A stretch of 64,000 bases of DNA from Clavaria fumosa (taxonomy: Eukaryota; Basidiomycota; Agaricomycetes; Agaricales; Clavariaceae): the NCBI GenBank assembly GCA_951802425.1, contig OX637796.1, positions 682,001 through 746,000 on the forward strand, written 5' to 3'. Positions 1 through 10,269 of this stretch are shown one piece after another (the stretch's first letter is position 1; every line of letters starts with the position of its first letter). The notes under the pieces are model-generated. The model searched no databases. It worked only from the letters and a program-made list of their open reading frames with translations, and was not told the DNA's origin. The position numbers and the translations under genes were made by a program.

Positions 1-501
1 GATATGAATATTTTGGTATAGGGTACAAGGTACTCTACTGTACAATGTATCAATGTATTCATCAGAGTAAGTAGTGAATAACTAGCCAAGTATTGAGAAT
101 TGAGAGAAGGTTTATAGAGCTAGAATGGTCTACAAAGCCAGGAGAATCTCATGAACTCTTTAGCTTAATTCTCCCTTCACTGGTTAGCTAGTTATTCACC
201 ATTCAATTTTTGACCTATCTATGTTGATTTGGCTTAAGTGTACAATACCTATGGAGTGGTCAGTCATTGAGCCATAGTGTCAGCCTGTGGAGTGATACCA
301 GGTTGAGGCAGACTATGGGGATCAATGGCTAAGCCCATGGGATGTTGTGACTTAGGTTACTAATAATAATAATATCTGCCCAAAGCAATGCCTTGCTAGC
401 AGTGTTGGTTCCAATACTGTTAGCAGGAAGGTATGGAACTGGAGGATCTACTAGTCCTGTAGACCAACTGCATGAGGAATTGAGGACCTGTCTGAGTCAT
501 T
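1..501. other. Non-coding left flank of the first gypsy element
   Basis: No supportable gene. The stretch is AT-rich and CpG-poor and ends where gag-like coding sequence begins. No copy of the 699 bp LTR found at 7859-8557 is visible here, so the 5' LTR and leader of the downstream element are missing. An imperfect inverted repeat lies at 74-199. Confidence 0.6.
74..199. repeat. Imperfect inverted repeat
   Basis: GTGAATAACTAGCCAAG at 74-90 is mirrored with one or two mismatches near 182-199. The adjoining gagaattgagagaagg and ttaattctcccttcac also pair roughly. It may be a small hairpin or the end of a decayed MITE. No target duplication was identified. Confidence 0.35.
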
Positions 502-1527
502 ATGACTCTTAGTGACTCATTTCTGACTGCACCCAGTACCAGATCCATAACACCGGCACAGCTAACAATGTTCATCTCGCAGTGCGTTACGTGGTTTCTG
601 GGGAAGCCGCGGAAATTCGCCACTGATCGGGATCGCATCTTATTCGCCATGTCGTACCTCCGAGACCAAGCAAATACCTGGTGGATGCCATACCTCGTCC
701 AGCAACCGCCCCCCACGATGCTGGACAACTGGGACAATTTCACCGCGGAATTATTCCTGGTATTCGGAAACCCTCACCTACACACGACTTTGAAGAGCGC
801 GCTGCATAATTTGAAGATGCCCGACAATTCCCGCATCACGGAATACATCGTCACCTTCAATTCGCACACGCCCTACACCGGATACAACGACACCACACTT
901 GCCGAGGCCTTTTATCAGGGGCTCGCCAACCGCATCAAGGACCAGTTCCAATACACGAGTCGAGAGCAGGAGTTCACCGGACTCCGTCAACAAGCTTTGG
1001 CCTTCGACGAGCGGTACTGGCAACACGAGGAAGAACGAGGCCGCTTTCCGACGTCCGTCCAATATGGGAAGCGACCCAGCGACTCATCACGCGGAAATTC
1101 GTCAAACCAGACGAAAGACCGCAACGCGAAACCCGCCAACAACCAATCCTCGAACCGCCCCGCGCCCACTCCAGTAACCACCCCCGTCACAACATCCGCT
1201 CTGGCCAAACCCGCTCCGACCCCTGTAACGAAGCCGAAGGAGGGTAAGACGGAGAAATCCGCTCCTCGTGGACCACTCTCCGTCGAGGAGAAAGACCGCC
1301 GCTGGGCTGCCGGACTTTGCTTATATTGCGCGGGTCAAGGGCATTTCTCGAATATGTGCCCGTCGATCCCCGCTAACCGCAAATCCGCTGCCCGCACCAC
1401 CCTCACGTTTACCACGACGCAGCTGAGCCCTCGGCCAGCGACAAGTCAGGAAATGCCCCAGCGTCTCAAGGCATGTAGGGAGATTCTTGAGTCGCAATAT
1501 TGCTGTAGATACCAATGCCAATACTGA
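502..1527 (+). CDS. gag: Ty3/gypsy Gag with CCHC zinc knuckle
   Basis: The 341-residue ORF has the retrotransposon Gag capsid pattern (FLGKPRKFATDRDRILFAMSY, then DNWDNFTAELFLVFG), a Pro/Thr/Lys-rich linker, and a C-terminal zinc knuckle CLYCAGQGHFSNMC at about residues 273-286. Gag would coat the element RNA in virus-like particles. The annotated ATG is simply the first in the open frame; relatives usually have some sequence before it, consistent with truncation upstream. The frame overlaps the protease frame, which is open from 1427 and lies +1 relative to gag. A programmed frameshift or a small indel could therefore join them. Confidence 0.85.
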   Translation: MTLSDSFLTAPSTRSITPAQLTMFISQCVTWFLGKPRKFATDRDRILFAMSYLRDQANTWWMPYLVQQPPPTMLDNWDNFTAELFLVFGNPHLHTTLKSALHNLKMPDNSRITEYIVTFNSHTPYTGYNDTTLAEAFYQGLANRIKDQFQYTSREQEFTGLRQQALAFDERYWQHEEERGRFPTSVQYGKRPSDSSRGNSSNQTKDRNAKPANNQSSNRPAPTPVTTPVTTSALAKPAPTPVTKPKEGKTEKSAPRGPLSVEEKDRRWAAGLCLYCAGQGHFSNMCPSIPANRKSAARTTLTFTTTQLSPRPATSQEMPQRLKACREILESQYCCRYQCQY

Positions 1528-2074
1528 TACCTGTACCATGGACGAACTCCCCTTATACGCTGTTTTGTCATCTATTTCTTCCGCTGCCTTTTTGATTTCC
1601 ATTGTTATTCCTCAAATTAGCAACACCCCTGTACCTGCGCTCGTAGATTGCGGAGCTACCGAATGTTTCGTTTCGCCCGACTTTGCACCTTTGAAAATCC
1701 GTTCAACACTAACCCGCCCTATACAACTTAGGCTATTTGACAGGTCCATCGCAGGACTGATCACCCAAGCGACCGACCAACAATTCCGCTTCGAGGACGG
1801 CACGACGCATACCGAATGTTTCTACATTACCCAACTCCATTCAGATGCGAAAGTCGTACTCGGACTGTCGTGGCTTCGGAAACACAACCCGGACATCGAT
1901 TGGCCAACCCTCTCGATACGATTCCGCAATTCCGACACCCGACCACTGACGATGAAGCCCTTGCCCGCCGTGGCCACCGACGCGGCAAGGCCTGCAGGGT
2001 CTCACAACCCAACCACTGATGAACTCAGGGTCCTGAAGGAGCTTGCTCCTAAGGACTGGTCGACACTGAGCTGA
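1487..2074 (+). CDS. pro: Ty3/gypsy aspartic protease
   Basis: Retropepsin-type protease segment with the active-site motif ALVDCGATECFVS (D-C-G in place of D-S/T-G, common in fungal gypsy elements). VVLGLSWLRKHNPDIDW follows about 70 residues later and is the typical second landmark. The frame is open from 1427, so 1487 (TTG) is not a true start. Translation presumably arrives from gag by a +1 shift within the 1427-1527 overlap. The frame ends at TGA 2072-2074 but stays open on the other side through pol, so this stop looks like a single nonsense mutation (CGA to TGA) in a fused pro-pol frame. Confidence 0.8.
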   Translation: MSRNIAVDTNANTDTCTMDELPLYAVLSSISSAAFLISIVIPQISNTPVPALVDCGATECFVSPDFAPLKIRSTLTRPIQLRLFDRSIAGLITQATDQQFRFEDGTTHTECFYITQLHSDAKVVLGLSWLRKHNPDIDWPTLSIRFRNSDTRPLTMKPLPAVATDAARPAGSHNPTTDELRVLKELAPKDWSTLS

Positions 2075-2158
2075 GGACTACCCACAGGGACCACTGGAAA
2101 TCCACTGTCGGAGTCGAACCCCACCGCACCTGATAGCAATTCCGCTACATCGGGAACT

Positions 2159-5101
2159 TTGAACTCCACTACACGGGACTGGGGAAACCTACCCGAGGAG
2201 CCTTTGCCACCTTTTCCCACCATTGTTGCTACTGATAAAACTTTACCCAACATGAATTTACAGAGAACGGGGTCACAGGAAAATTCCGCTGCCCCGTTAC
2301 CCGAACCAACACCTATCGACATTCGAATTTTGGACCCCACCCGCTTCGCCAACCATCTAGTGGGCGAGGATATAATTCTCCATGCTGTTTATCACTTTTT
2401 CCCTGCACCTGAAGACTCGCTCCGAGCTAATGCCGCACTAACCAATTCTGAACCCCCAGAAGCAAGGGCGAACCTACCGCTGCAATACACGGACTTCAAC
2501 GACGTCTTCTCCGAGGAGGAGGCCTGCACCCTTCCACCCCACCGAACTTATGACCATGTGATACAGCTCAAACCAGACACCAAAGCCCCTTGGGGTCCGC
2601 TGTACAACATGTCCGAGCTGGAATTAAAGGTTTTGCATGACTATATTGATGACATGCTCCAGAAGGGATTTATCCATCCTTCCGAATCCCCTGTGGGAGC
2701 CCCTGTTGTATTTGCAAAAAAGAAGGACGGTTCACTCCGTCTTTGTGTTGACTACCGAGGTTTAAACAGGGTGACGATAAAAAACCGCTACCCAATCCCG
2801 CTAATCAACAATATGCTCGACTGCTTACGGGGTGCACAGATCTACTCGAAAATCGACCTCCGCGCCGGATACAACAACATCCGCATCAAGGACGGCGATG
2901 AGTGGAAAACCGCCTTCCGCACCCGATACAGTGCCTTTGAGTACTTGGTGATGCCATTTGGGCTAACCAATGCTCCGGCAACGTTCCAGCGGTTCATGAA
3001 CGACATCTTCGCTGACATGGTCAACTCCTTTGTGGTCGTCTACCTCGACAATATTTTAATTTATTCCGACAACACGACGGAGCATGAGGGTCACGTCCGC
3101 CGCGTTCTACAGTGGCTCCGCGACAATCAACTTCATGCAAACCTGACGAAATTGAGTTTCCACCTCGATTCCGTGGAATATTTGGGTTTTATTGTTCCTC
3201 CTAATGGAATTTCTATGGACTCCACGAAAATTGATGCCATCCTAACCTGGCCATCGCCTACTAATGTCAAAGAAACACAATCCTTCTTAGGTTTCGCAAA
3301 TTTCTACCGACGATTCATCCACGGCTACTCGAGAATAACCCGACCGCTCAATAACCTCACGCGGAAAGGGCTCTGCTTCGACTGGACGACGGATTGCCAA
3401 GCGGAATTCGACCGCTTAAAGTCGGCATTTACATCCGCTCCGGTCCTCGCACATTACGACCTGGAAAACCCCACTGTCGTAGAGACAGACGGGTCGGAAT
3501 ACGCCATAGCGGCAATCCTTTCTCAAATTGACCAGACGACTAACCTTCTCCACCCAATAGGCTTTCACTCACGATCCATGTCCCCTGCAGAATTAAACTA
3601 CAACATTTACGACAAAGAACTCCTCGCCATCTACGAGGCCTTCCACCAATGGAGGCCCTATTTGGAGGGAGCTCGACATTCGGTACTGGTGGTAACAGAC
3701 CATAATAATCTGCAGTACTTTATGACCTCCAAACAACTTTCCCGACGGCAAGCCCACTGGTTGGAATTTCTCTCCAGCTTCGACTTCGTGATTAAATACC
3801 GTCCGGGTCGCCTTGGAACTAAGCCCGACACGCTCACCCGCCGCTCGGACGTTTACCCTAAAGGGGAAGATAGGGCTTACGCCCAAGCTAACCCACAAAA
3901 TTTCCAACCTTTGTTTAACCCTAGACAGGTCCTTGTGGCAGTCACGATGGACCTGGCGGCAATGCACCACCGAATCCGGAATGCACTCGTCCACGACCCT
4001 TACACCCAAGAACACCTCCGACGACTCGAAAACAACGCAGGAGTTAATTCCGATGAGGAGCCCTTCTCGCTCTCCAACGACAAACTCCTACTCCGCGACA
4101 AGCGGATTTACGTTCCCGACCACAACAACCTCCAACTCGAAATCTTACACACCTACCATGACCATAAGCTCATCGGACACCCAGGGATCCGCAAAACGAT
4201 TCAGCAAATCCACCGGCACTACTTTTGGCCCAAAATCCGACAATTCGTTACGACCTACGTCCGATCGTGCGCCGAATGCACGTGGACGAAGACAGTCCAA
4301 CACAAGCCGTACGGACTAATGAAGTTTTTACCTATTCCGCAGCGCCCGTGGAGTTCCATTTCAATGGACTTCATTGAAGGATTACCACAGTCTCTTGATT
4401 TCAATTCAATTTTAGTTGTTGTGGACAGACTAACGAAATATGCAATCTTTGTAGAATGCCGCAAGACAGACAGTGCCATGGAATTGGCCGCGCTGTTCTT
4501 AAAGCATATCTTCGCCAAACACGGTGCACCCCACGACATAGTTTCCGACCGAGGGAAATTATTCGTCTCCAAATTTTGGTCTTCGCTATGTCATTTACTT
4601 GACATCAAAGCGAATCTCTCGACCGCCTACCACCCCGAGACTGACGGACAGACCGAACGCGTCAACCAGATCCTCAAACAATATATCCGCCTGTACGTTA
4701 ACTACCAACAGGACGACTGGGTACCCCTTTTACCGCTTGCGGAATTCGCATACAACAACACTCCGCACTCCGCAACCCAAGTAACGCCCTTCTTTGCGAA
4801 TAAAGGGTACCACCCCAGGTTTGAGATCGGGATCGACGACGTTAGCTCTTACGCGGCTCGACAACACGTGGATGACCTCACTGCCCTTCACGACTACCTG
4901 AAGGAGCAGCTCCGCGTTGCAATTGATCAATATGCCCGGGCTACGGAGCACTGCCGAATTCCACCTCCGGATTTCCGCGTCGGCTCCAAGGTCTGGCTGG
5001 ATGCGCGTAACATTAAAACGAAGCGCCCATCCAAAAAGCTCGACTCCAAGTATGTCGGACCACTCACGATTTCACAGAAAATCTCCGACCATGCATACTG
5101 A
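2159..5101 (+). CDS. pol: Ty3/gypsy Pol: RT, RNase H, integrase (RT motif altered)
   Basis: 980 residues in the same frame as protease; the frame is open from 2075, so TTG 2159 is not a real initiator. RT shows LRLCVDYRGLN, then the catalytic motif at about residue 295, which reads YLDNILIYS instead of YLDD. The second catalytic aspartate is Asn, so RT is probably dead. RNase H shows ETDGSEYAIAAILSQ. Integrase shows the H-H-C-C zinc site (GHPGIRKTIQ, then CAECTW) and the D-D-E core (SMDFIEGLP, IVSDRGK, HPETDGQTERVN). The last part is the GPY/F region (SKYVGPLTISQK). The frame stops at TGA 5099-5101, where CGA is expected, and reopens at once into the chromodomain. Confidence 0.9.
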   Translation: MNSTTRDWGNLPEEPLPPFPTIVATDKTLPNMNLQRTGSQENSAAPLPEPTPIDIRILDPTRFANHLVGEDIILHAVYHFFPAPEDSLRANAALTNSEPPEARANLPLQYTDFNDVFSEEEACTLPPHRTYDHVIQLKPDTKAPWGPLYNMSELELKVLHDYIDDMLQKGFIHPSESPVGAPVVFAKKKDGSLRLCVDYRGLNRVTIKNRYPIPLINNMLDCLRGAQIYSKIDLRAGYNNIRIKDGDEWKTAFRTRYSAFEYLVMPFGLTNAPATFQRFMNDIFADMVNSFVVVYLDNILIYSDNTTEHEGHVRRVLQWLRDNQLHANLTKLSFHLDSVEYLGFIVPPNGISMDSTKIDAILTWPSPTNVKETQSFLGFANFYRRFIHGYSRITRPLNNLTRKGLCFDWTTDCQAEFDRLKSAFTSAPVLAHYDLENPTVVETDGSEYAIAAILSQIDQTTNLLHPIGFHSRSMSPAELNYNIYDKELLAIYEAFHQWRPYLEGARHSVLVVTDHNNLQYFMTSKQLSRRQAHWLEFLSSFDFVIKYRPGRLGTKPDTLTRRSDVYPKGEDRAYAQANPQNFQPLFNPRQVLVAVTMDLAAMHHRIRNALVHDPYTQEHLRRLENNAGVNSDEEPFSLSNDKLLLRDKRIYVPDHNNLQLEILHTYHDHKLIGHPGIRKTIQQIHRHYFWPKIRQFVTTYVRSCAECTWTKTVQHKPYGLMKFLPIPQRPWSSISMDFIEGLPQSLDFNSILVVVDRLTKYAIFVECRKTDSAMELAALFLKHIFAKHGAPHDIVSDRGKLFVSKFWSSLCHLLDIKANLSTAYHPETDGQTERVNQILKQYIRLYVNYQQDDWVPLLPLAEFAYNNTPHSATQVTPFFANKGYHPRFEIGIDDVSSYAARQHVDDLTALHDYLKEQLRVAIDQYARATEHCRIPPPDFRVGSKVWLDARNIKTKRPSKKLDSKYVGPLTISQKISDHAY

Positions 5102-5422
5102 CTCGAACTACCCCCGGCCATGAAGGCGTTGCACAACGTCTTCCCGGTCAAATTACTCCAACTGCATGTCGAGAACGAAATTCCGCACCACCAGCAGCCT
5201 CCTCCGCCCCCAGTCGAAGTTGATGGCGAAGTCGAGCATGAGATATTGGCCGTCCTGGACAGTCGTTTCCACCACAAGAAACTTCAATATCTTGTGGAAT
5301 GGGTCGGCTATGAAGGGACAACGGAACACCGCACCTGGCAACCTGCCGAGAACCTCGAGCATGCCATGGAATACATTCAGGATTTCCACCGACATTATCC
5401 ACACAAACCCCACCCCGTTTAA
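5102..5422 (+). pseudogene. Chromodomain tail of Pol, cut off by TGA
   Basis: In frame with pol after TGA 5099-5101. The segment continues LELPPAMKALHNVFPVK, then a Pro-rich linker and the chromodomain (ILAVLDSRF, YLVEWVGYEG, TWQPAENLEHAMEYIQDF). Such C-terminal chromodomains steer integrase to histone-marked chromatin in chromodomain gypsy elements. In this copy it is reached only by readthrough, so targeting would be lost even if the rest were active. Confidence 0.85.
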
Positions 5423-5816
5423 TGGGCCTACGTACGCAATTTACTTCTTTTACTCACTTACTTACACTCCTTTTCCTCATTCCGATACAACACACTATAC
5501 AAAAAAAAAAAAAAAAAAAAAGTTAAAGACATCCTACAGAATATCTGCACCATTTCCGCATGCTCCGCTTTGTTACAAAACTTCGAAACTCAACTACTAT
5601 TTCAAAAGAAACACCACTTTCCACCTCTCATACGCACTATCATTCATTTCCACTTCACCCTTCATTTCTCCGTTTACTTTGTTTTAATCTCACTCCTTGC
5701 AGTTTTCACCTTTCGTTGTGCGAGACAAGTTTTTTCCACAAAAATTTTTATATACATACAAATTATATACAGCGGCTGACAGGGAGGAGAGAAAAAAACA
5801 AAAGAAAAAAGGAAAC

Positions 5817-7737
5817 TTAGTCCGACGCGTTGTACTCCCGCTCCTCGATCGCCCGCTTCATGTCCCCGAAGGCGTCGTTCAGCTGGGCGAACCTGCGCAT
5901 GAGTGTCACGCATGCCGACTGTATCGACTGCAGGCTCTCGGTGAGGCGGAGGTCGTCCGCCTCACCGGGCAGGAACCGCTGCCGTCGCCTCCACACCTCC
6001 CATTGCTGCGCGGTCTGCGGGGCCGGGGGTATAACCACCACCGGCCGCCGCACCCGACTCGGCCCAGCGACGGGGCCCTCGTGTCCACTTCCGTTGTCCT
6101 CGGTCGCTGTTACGACCCCATCCGCTTGCATAAGCACTATCCCCGCCCCGGACTCCGAGCTCTGTACCAACTCTGATCCGCTCCGCCATAACTCCGTACG
6201 CCCCGCTCCGCATCTTCATCGGACTTTACTCCGCCAACCTTCGGACCATTCGGACTTCGTTCTAGAACCTTCTCCCTCCATCCCCTCATTCTGTTTACTA
6301 TTGAGAGGATACCCTTGACCCATGGGAGTCGCTTTTGTTGTTGTTTCTTTGTTCCATGAAAATTGCACAGGCACATGTGGTGAAACTCTCCTAGTAATTT
6401 GATATGTACATTGTTTCACATTACTCCTATACTCTGTCCTTGCAGTATAAGTTTCCACCTGTATCTCCCTGCTCCTTAGTTTGAATATTAACGTCTCTTG
6501 ATCCTAAAAACATCTCTGAGCTTTCATCCTCATCGTCCTCGACGTTCTCCACGTCATCCGACCAACTCCGACCAACTCCGACAGACTCCGATCAACTTCG
6601 GAGTTTTGACTTGTGTTCTGATCCTCCCTTAGGTATTGTTCTTGTTTGATAAATAGGGACACGTATATACGCGGTGGCACAACACATACATTGAGGCCGC
6701 AGTCCCATAAGTCTCTCTTCCTCTTGTTTACTTCTCCGTTTCTCTGATATCGGACTCCGACCGGACTCCGATAGAATATCTCCGCTCCGCTAACCCCTTC
6801 GCCGCTAACCTTGTTAGGACCGTGACAGTCGCATGCGCCCGCTTCCGACCCCGCTTGAGCGACTTGCCGCCCAGTGCGTTGCACGGCCGTTTTTGCCGCG
6901 TGCACCGGTCGCACAACGTCTCCGCGACCCCGATGCACCGTACACAGAGGGGGTTCCTGCAAGACCAACACCTTATCCTACAAAATATTACATAAGAACT
7001 TTTTCTCTTGATTAAAATTACTTACCTTCCCATCCACCAACATCCACCCTTCCTGCCACGTGCACGTCTCGAGGAACCCGAGGCGGGCGTACTGATAGCC
7101 CTCAGCGTCGACTTCCTCGATCTCCACATCGCCCGTGTCGCATGCCGATGCGTCCTGTTGTCGTCGGACGTCCTCGCTTCGCCTGCGCTCCTCCGACGTG
7201 GGAACGCAGGCGGCTGCCGCCGCCTCAGTCTCCGCCTCAGTCGCCACCGCTGCCGCCGCTGCTGCCTCCTCCTCCTCGCGCCACATGTTCCGCTCGCGCT
7301 CCTCTTCCCTCCGTGCTTCCTCTGCTTCTTCCTCTTGGCGCACCCGCTCTACCTCCGCTGCCCACTCCGCGCACGCATCGTCGACTTTCCTCAGAAAATC
7401 GCAGGCGTCGACGATCGCCCGTTCCGCCGCCTCCAGCTGCCCCTCAGACTCAACGACGTCCCCTTCCGCCACGGCAAAAGCCGTATACCGCCTACAGTGG
7501 TCCTATGGCAGTACTATCGTATCAGCATTAGAGTCAGGGGATTGGGTGACTTACCACCAATCGCTGCACATCGTCCGCCCACACTCGCAGCTCCCGCACC
7601 TCCGTCATTGCCTCAAATTCCGCCCGCAGGTCCGTTTGGGGGGGGAGAGACCTCTCCGCCATCAGTGAATGCCGGGTTTGGAACTCGGCGACGATTTCAC
7701 GCAGAAGAGGAAGGAGGGGGTGGAGAAGAGGTGCCAT
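5817..7737 (-). CDS. Antisense intron-containing ORF within the gypsy element
   Basis: A minus-strand gene lies between pol and the 3' LTR. Exon 1 starts MAPLLHPLLPLLREIV at 7737. After an intron with donor gtaagt and acceptor ccatag the frame continues DHCRRYTAFAVAEGDV, then a long Glu/Arg/Ala-rich coiled coil. After another intron comes a double-cysteine segment (NPLCVRCIG, then LCDRCTRQKRPC), and the C-terminal part (6170-5817) has another coiled coil ending EEREYNASD at a stop at 5817. Basidiomycete genomes hold many unnamed coiled-coil proteins with this cysteine pattern. Function is unknown; DNA or RNA binding is only a guess. The splice between the cysteine segment and the last exon is unresolved. 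The lack of stops and the CpG-rich sequence suggest it was recently under selection. Confidence 0.6.
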
Positions 7738-7845
7738 GGTGTTGCAATGGGACAGAGAGGCGCGACTCTACAGAAAAAGAAAATGAAGCACCGCCGCGAA
7801 TCAATGGAATCACGTACGGGCCTGCCTCGCAGGAGCTCGGCTCCT

Positions 7846-7858
7846 AGGGAGGAGGTAC
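7846..7858 (+). promoter_or_regulatory. Polypurine tract before the 3' LTR
   Basis: The purine-rich agggaggaggtac immediately precedes the LTR start TGTCACGACC and sits where the plus-strand primer of gypsy elements is expected. It supports assigning this LTR to the + strand element. Confidence 0.6.
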
Positions 7859-8557
7859 TGTCACGACCCAACACACCCCGTTACGGGCCGCCCGACGCGT
7901 CTTCACACTCGACGACCACTTCTGACTCAATTCCGCTGCTTGACGATCGCCCCGAACCTACAATCGGCAATTCCGCATGTGGATCATAATTCCGACGGAC
8001 TCCGCGGGCTTCGCTGTTGTTCGGCCGACATTGGGAAGCCTTGGGAATGAGTGGAGTCGGTTTAGGACCTGCAAGGTGGTCTCTAGACGAGCTAACGAAG
8101 GCACATCGACGATATTAGGCTTTGGGGTCTGGATACGGTGGCTGAAACGTGTTTCCAGACAATTTCTTGATATTTGTTTTAGGACCTCTTCTTTGTAGAT
8201 CTTCTTCGATACTATCCCATTTTAGATATTTACCTACTATATAAACCTCAGAACTGTAGTAGATACTACAGCATACGACATAAACTCGATTACCTGCTTA
8301 TGCGCAAGGATCGCTGTCGAGAACCGCCTTAGGTACTTGACTGGGCGTCGCATAGCGGCCACCTTCTCATGCGGTCCCTGGGTCAAAACCCCTCCTTGTG
8401 TCGTCCCGCTACCTCCCACCTTCTCCTGTTGTACCCGTGCCTCTCCCCATCGACACGGCTCGTGTGCGGAGTTCCCTTTCACCGTCGGAATTACCGCCAC
8501 GCCCCCCCTCGCTGTCGTTTACAGTTGTATTTTGGTGGAATTGACCTACTCTTGACA
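7859..8557 (+). repeat. 3' LTR (699 bp) of the chromodomain element
   Basis: Bounded by TGTCACGACC and TTGACA, with the inverted ends TGTCA/TGACA usual for LTRs. A TATA box (tatataaac) lies near 8239-8247, marking the U3/R promoter. No second copy is seen in the window. Confidence 0.75.
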
Positions 8558-9232
8558 GTGCGGAAGGCAGTCTTCCACTCGTCTCCTTCAGCTATCCTCA
8601 TGTTATTGTACCCAGCATGAAGGTCAATTTTTGAATAGACTTTGGCCGATCATAATTGGTCGACGAGGGTCTCAATTCGGGGGATTGGGTAGCGATTCTT
8701 TCAGGTTATCTTGTTGAGGCCCCAGTAATTGACACAGAGATGAAGGCTTCCATCTTTCTTTTTCGTGAAGAGTACTGGTGCGCCTGTGGGTGACTTTGAT
8801 GGCCAAATGAAGCCTTTCTCCAACATGTTGTCCAAATAATCCTTCAATGTCTTTAACTCCACTTCTGACATGTTGTATAGTTTCCTGTGAGGAGGTGTTG
8901 CACCTTCCTCAAGCTTGATTCGGTGGTCATAGTTGCAGTGCAGAGGTAGTTCCCAGGCTAGGGCTTCGGAAAATACATCCATGTAGTCATGGTACTCTTG
9001 TGGAACTATTTCTTCTGTTCTCGGGGGAGAGGTTTGGGTGGTCGCAGAACTTGCAAGTAAGGATTCATCATCATAGGGGTTGTTCGCAGGTTGGAAATAC
9101 AGGAGTCCTATAAATTCTCCTTGTTGCTCCAAGCGATGAAGCATAGTGGCCTTGACTAGTTGAACTCGTAAGGGTTTAGGGGGTTTTGGGGTTGAGTTTG
9201 CGAGGTTGGGGGAGGGTTTACTCGGGGGTTTC
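8558..9232 (-). pseudogene. Gypsy RT fragment (downstream half of split element)
   Basis: The minus frame encodes the pre-RT linker and the start of RT: YHDYMDVFSEALAWELP, KLYNMSEVELKTLKDYLDN, GAPVLFTKKKDGSLHLCVNY, then, after TGA (CGA expected) near 8699, KNRYPIPRIETLVDQL and [10 protein letters not shown]. The sequence stops abruptly at 8558 against the LTR of the other gypsy element, so the rest of RT, RNase H, integrase and the 3' LTR are missing. At 9226-9232 the frame is interrupted by the fold-back element. Joining this piece to 21870 across one copy of the 7 bp duplication keeps the protease-RT frame open. Confidence 0.85.
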
Positions 9233-9394
9233 CAGTAGTACTGAATCAAATAATTAACTAGACACAGCAACTAGGTATAATTCATAGTGTACTCTTTGCA
9301 GCTACAGCTGGACAAGGAATCCTTATGGTCAGTCAACTTGTCAAGTTAACTTGTCAAAGGTAGTACATGGGGGACTAGTAGACTAGATACAGCT
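9233..9394 (+). repeat. Left terminal inverted repeat of fold-back
   Basis: Matches the reverse complement of 21708-21869 with only a handful of differences, for example gcaactagg versus gcagttagg, and ctttgcagc versus cttcgcagc (a CpG change). It includes the small palindrome cttgtcaagttaacttgtcaa. Confidence 0.9.
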
Positions 9395-9594
9395 GATAGC
9401 TGTGGATCTAGTGGACTAGTTACAGCTACTAGGTGTGGACCTGGTGGACTAGTTGCAGGTACTAGCTATGGACCTAGTGAACTAGTTACAGCTGCTAGCT
9501 GTGGGTCCAGTGGACTAGTTACAGCTACCAGTTGTGGATCTAGTGGACTAGGTGCAGCAAGTAGGTGTAGGTCTAGTGGACTAGTTGCAGTTAT
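9395..9594 (+). repeat. 33 bp subterminal repeats, left block
   Basis: About six tandem units of roughly 33 bp built on ctagtggactagttgcagc and tactagctgtgg. Each unit holds two small palindromes (ctagtggactag and cagctactagctg). The block is essentially identical to about 15290-15490 and to the reverse complement of the outer right arm. It is interrupted at 9594 by the CACTA-like insertion and resumes at 10983. Confidence 0.85.
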
Positions 9595-10144
9595 ATCACT
9601 GCAAGACCAAAACCTGGTGAAAATCACCATATGAAACACCCTGAGAAGTGGTGAATAGCAATGGTTTCCTAGGTGAAAATCACCAGGACTTGTTGATAAT
9701 CACATCTTTATTGGGTACATGAAATGGGTGATTTTCACCACTTATATGACCGAATTCACCCACTGTTCTCTGGGTGAATAATACTACAATTCAAGTGTAT
9801 TTTAAACTCATCTATAATAGGTGAATTTCACTCTATCACAAGTGCCTTTTAAACTGATCTAATAGGTGAATTTCATGTTGGTTTTTGTGTCATCTTAGTC
9901 ATAATCTTAGGTGTTTTTCACTCTCTTTCACTGCAAGAAATTGCACAAAATTAATTTGTTGATGATATCTTGAAACTGTATTGGTTGATAATCAGGTACA
10001 TCAAATGGGTTATTTTTCAGCACATATATGACCAAATTCACCTGCTGCTCTCCAAGTAAATGTCACTGCTATCAAGCACATTTTAACCTGATATTTGAGG
10101 TGGCTTCTACATACTTTGAGTGATTTTAACTATGTCTCCAGGTA

Positions 10145-10255
10145 TTTTTTTAGCCTCTAAATTATGCACTCAATGGGAGTTGAACTCAAGTGCTCATGGA
10201 ATTGGACTTAACCCATAACTGCTATGTTACCCATTACACTACAGTCCCCATCTAG
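10145..10255 (-). repeat. tRNA-like (SINE-type) segment, degenerate
   Basis: On the minus strand an A-box-like tagtgtaatgggtaa is followed by a B-box-like gagttcaactcccattg at roughly tRNA spacing. It does not fold into an obvious full tRNA and lies inside the CACTA-like element, so I read it as a decayed SINE head, not a tRNA gene. Confidence 0.35.
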
Positions 10256-10269
10256 ACAATAAGATTTTG

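Larger units (their letters stand above)
502..8557 (+). mobile_element. 5'-truncated Ty3/gypsy chromodomain retrotransposon
   Basis: The order gag, aspartic protease, RT, RNase H, integrase, chromodomain, antisense ORF, polypurine tract, 3' LTR is that of a chromodomain gypsy element. The LTR at 7859-8557 runs TGTCACGACC to TTGACA and is preceded by a purine-rich tract (agggaggaggtac). No 5' LTR or primer-binding site is present upstream of 502, so the copy is truncated and could not move on its own. The stretch 5423-5816 between the chromodomain and the antisense ORF is non-coding and holds a long A tract near 5502-5521. The right end abuts a second gypsy element (minus strand) within its RT domain. 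No target duplication can be checked because the left end is missing. Confidence 0.85.

Noticed and set aside
10145..10255. tRNA gene
   Set aside because: Box A and B are degenerate, there is no complete cloverleaf, and it lies within a transposon.
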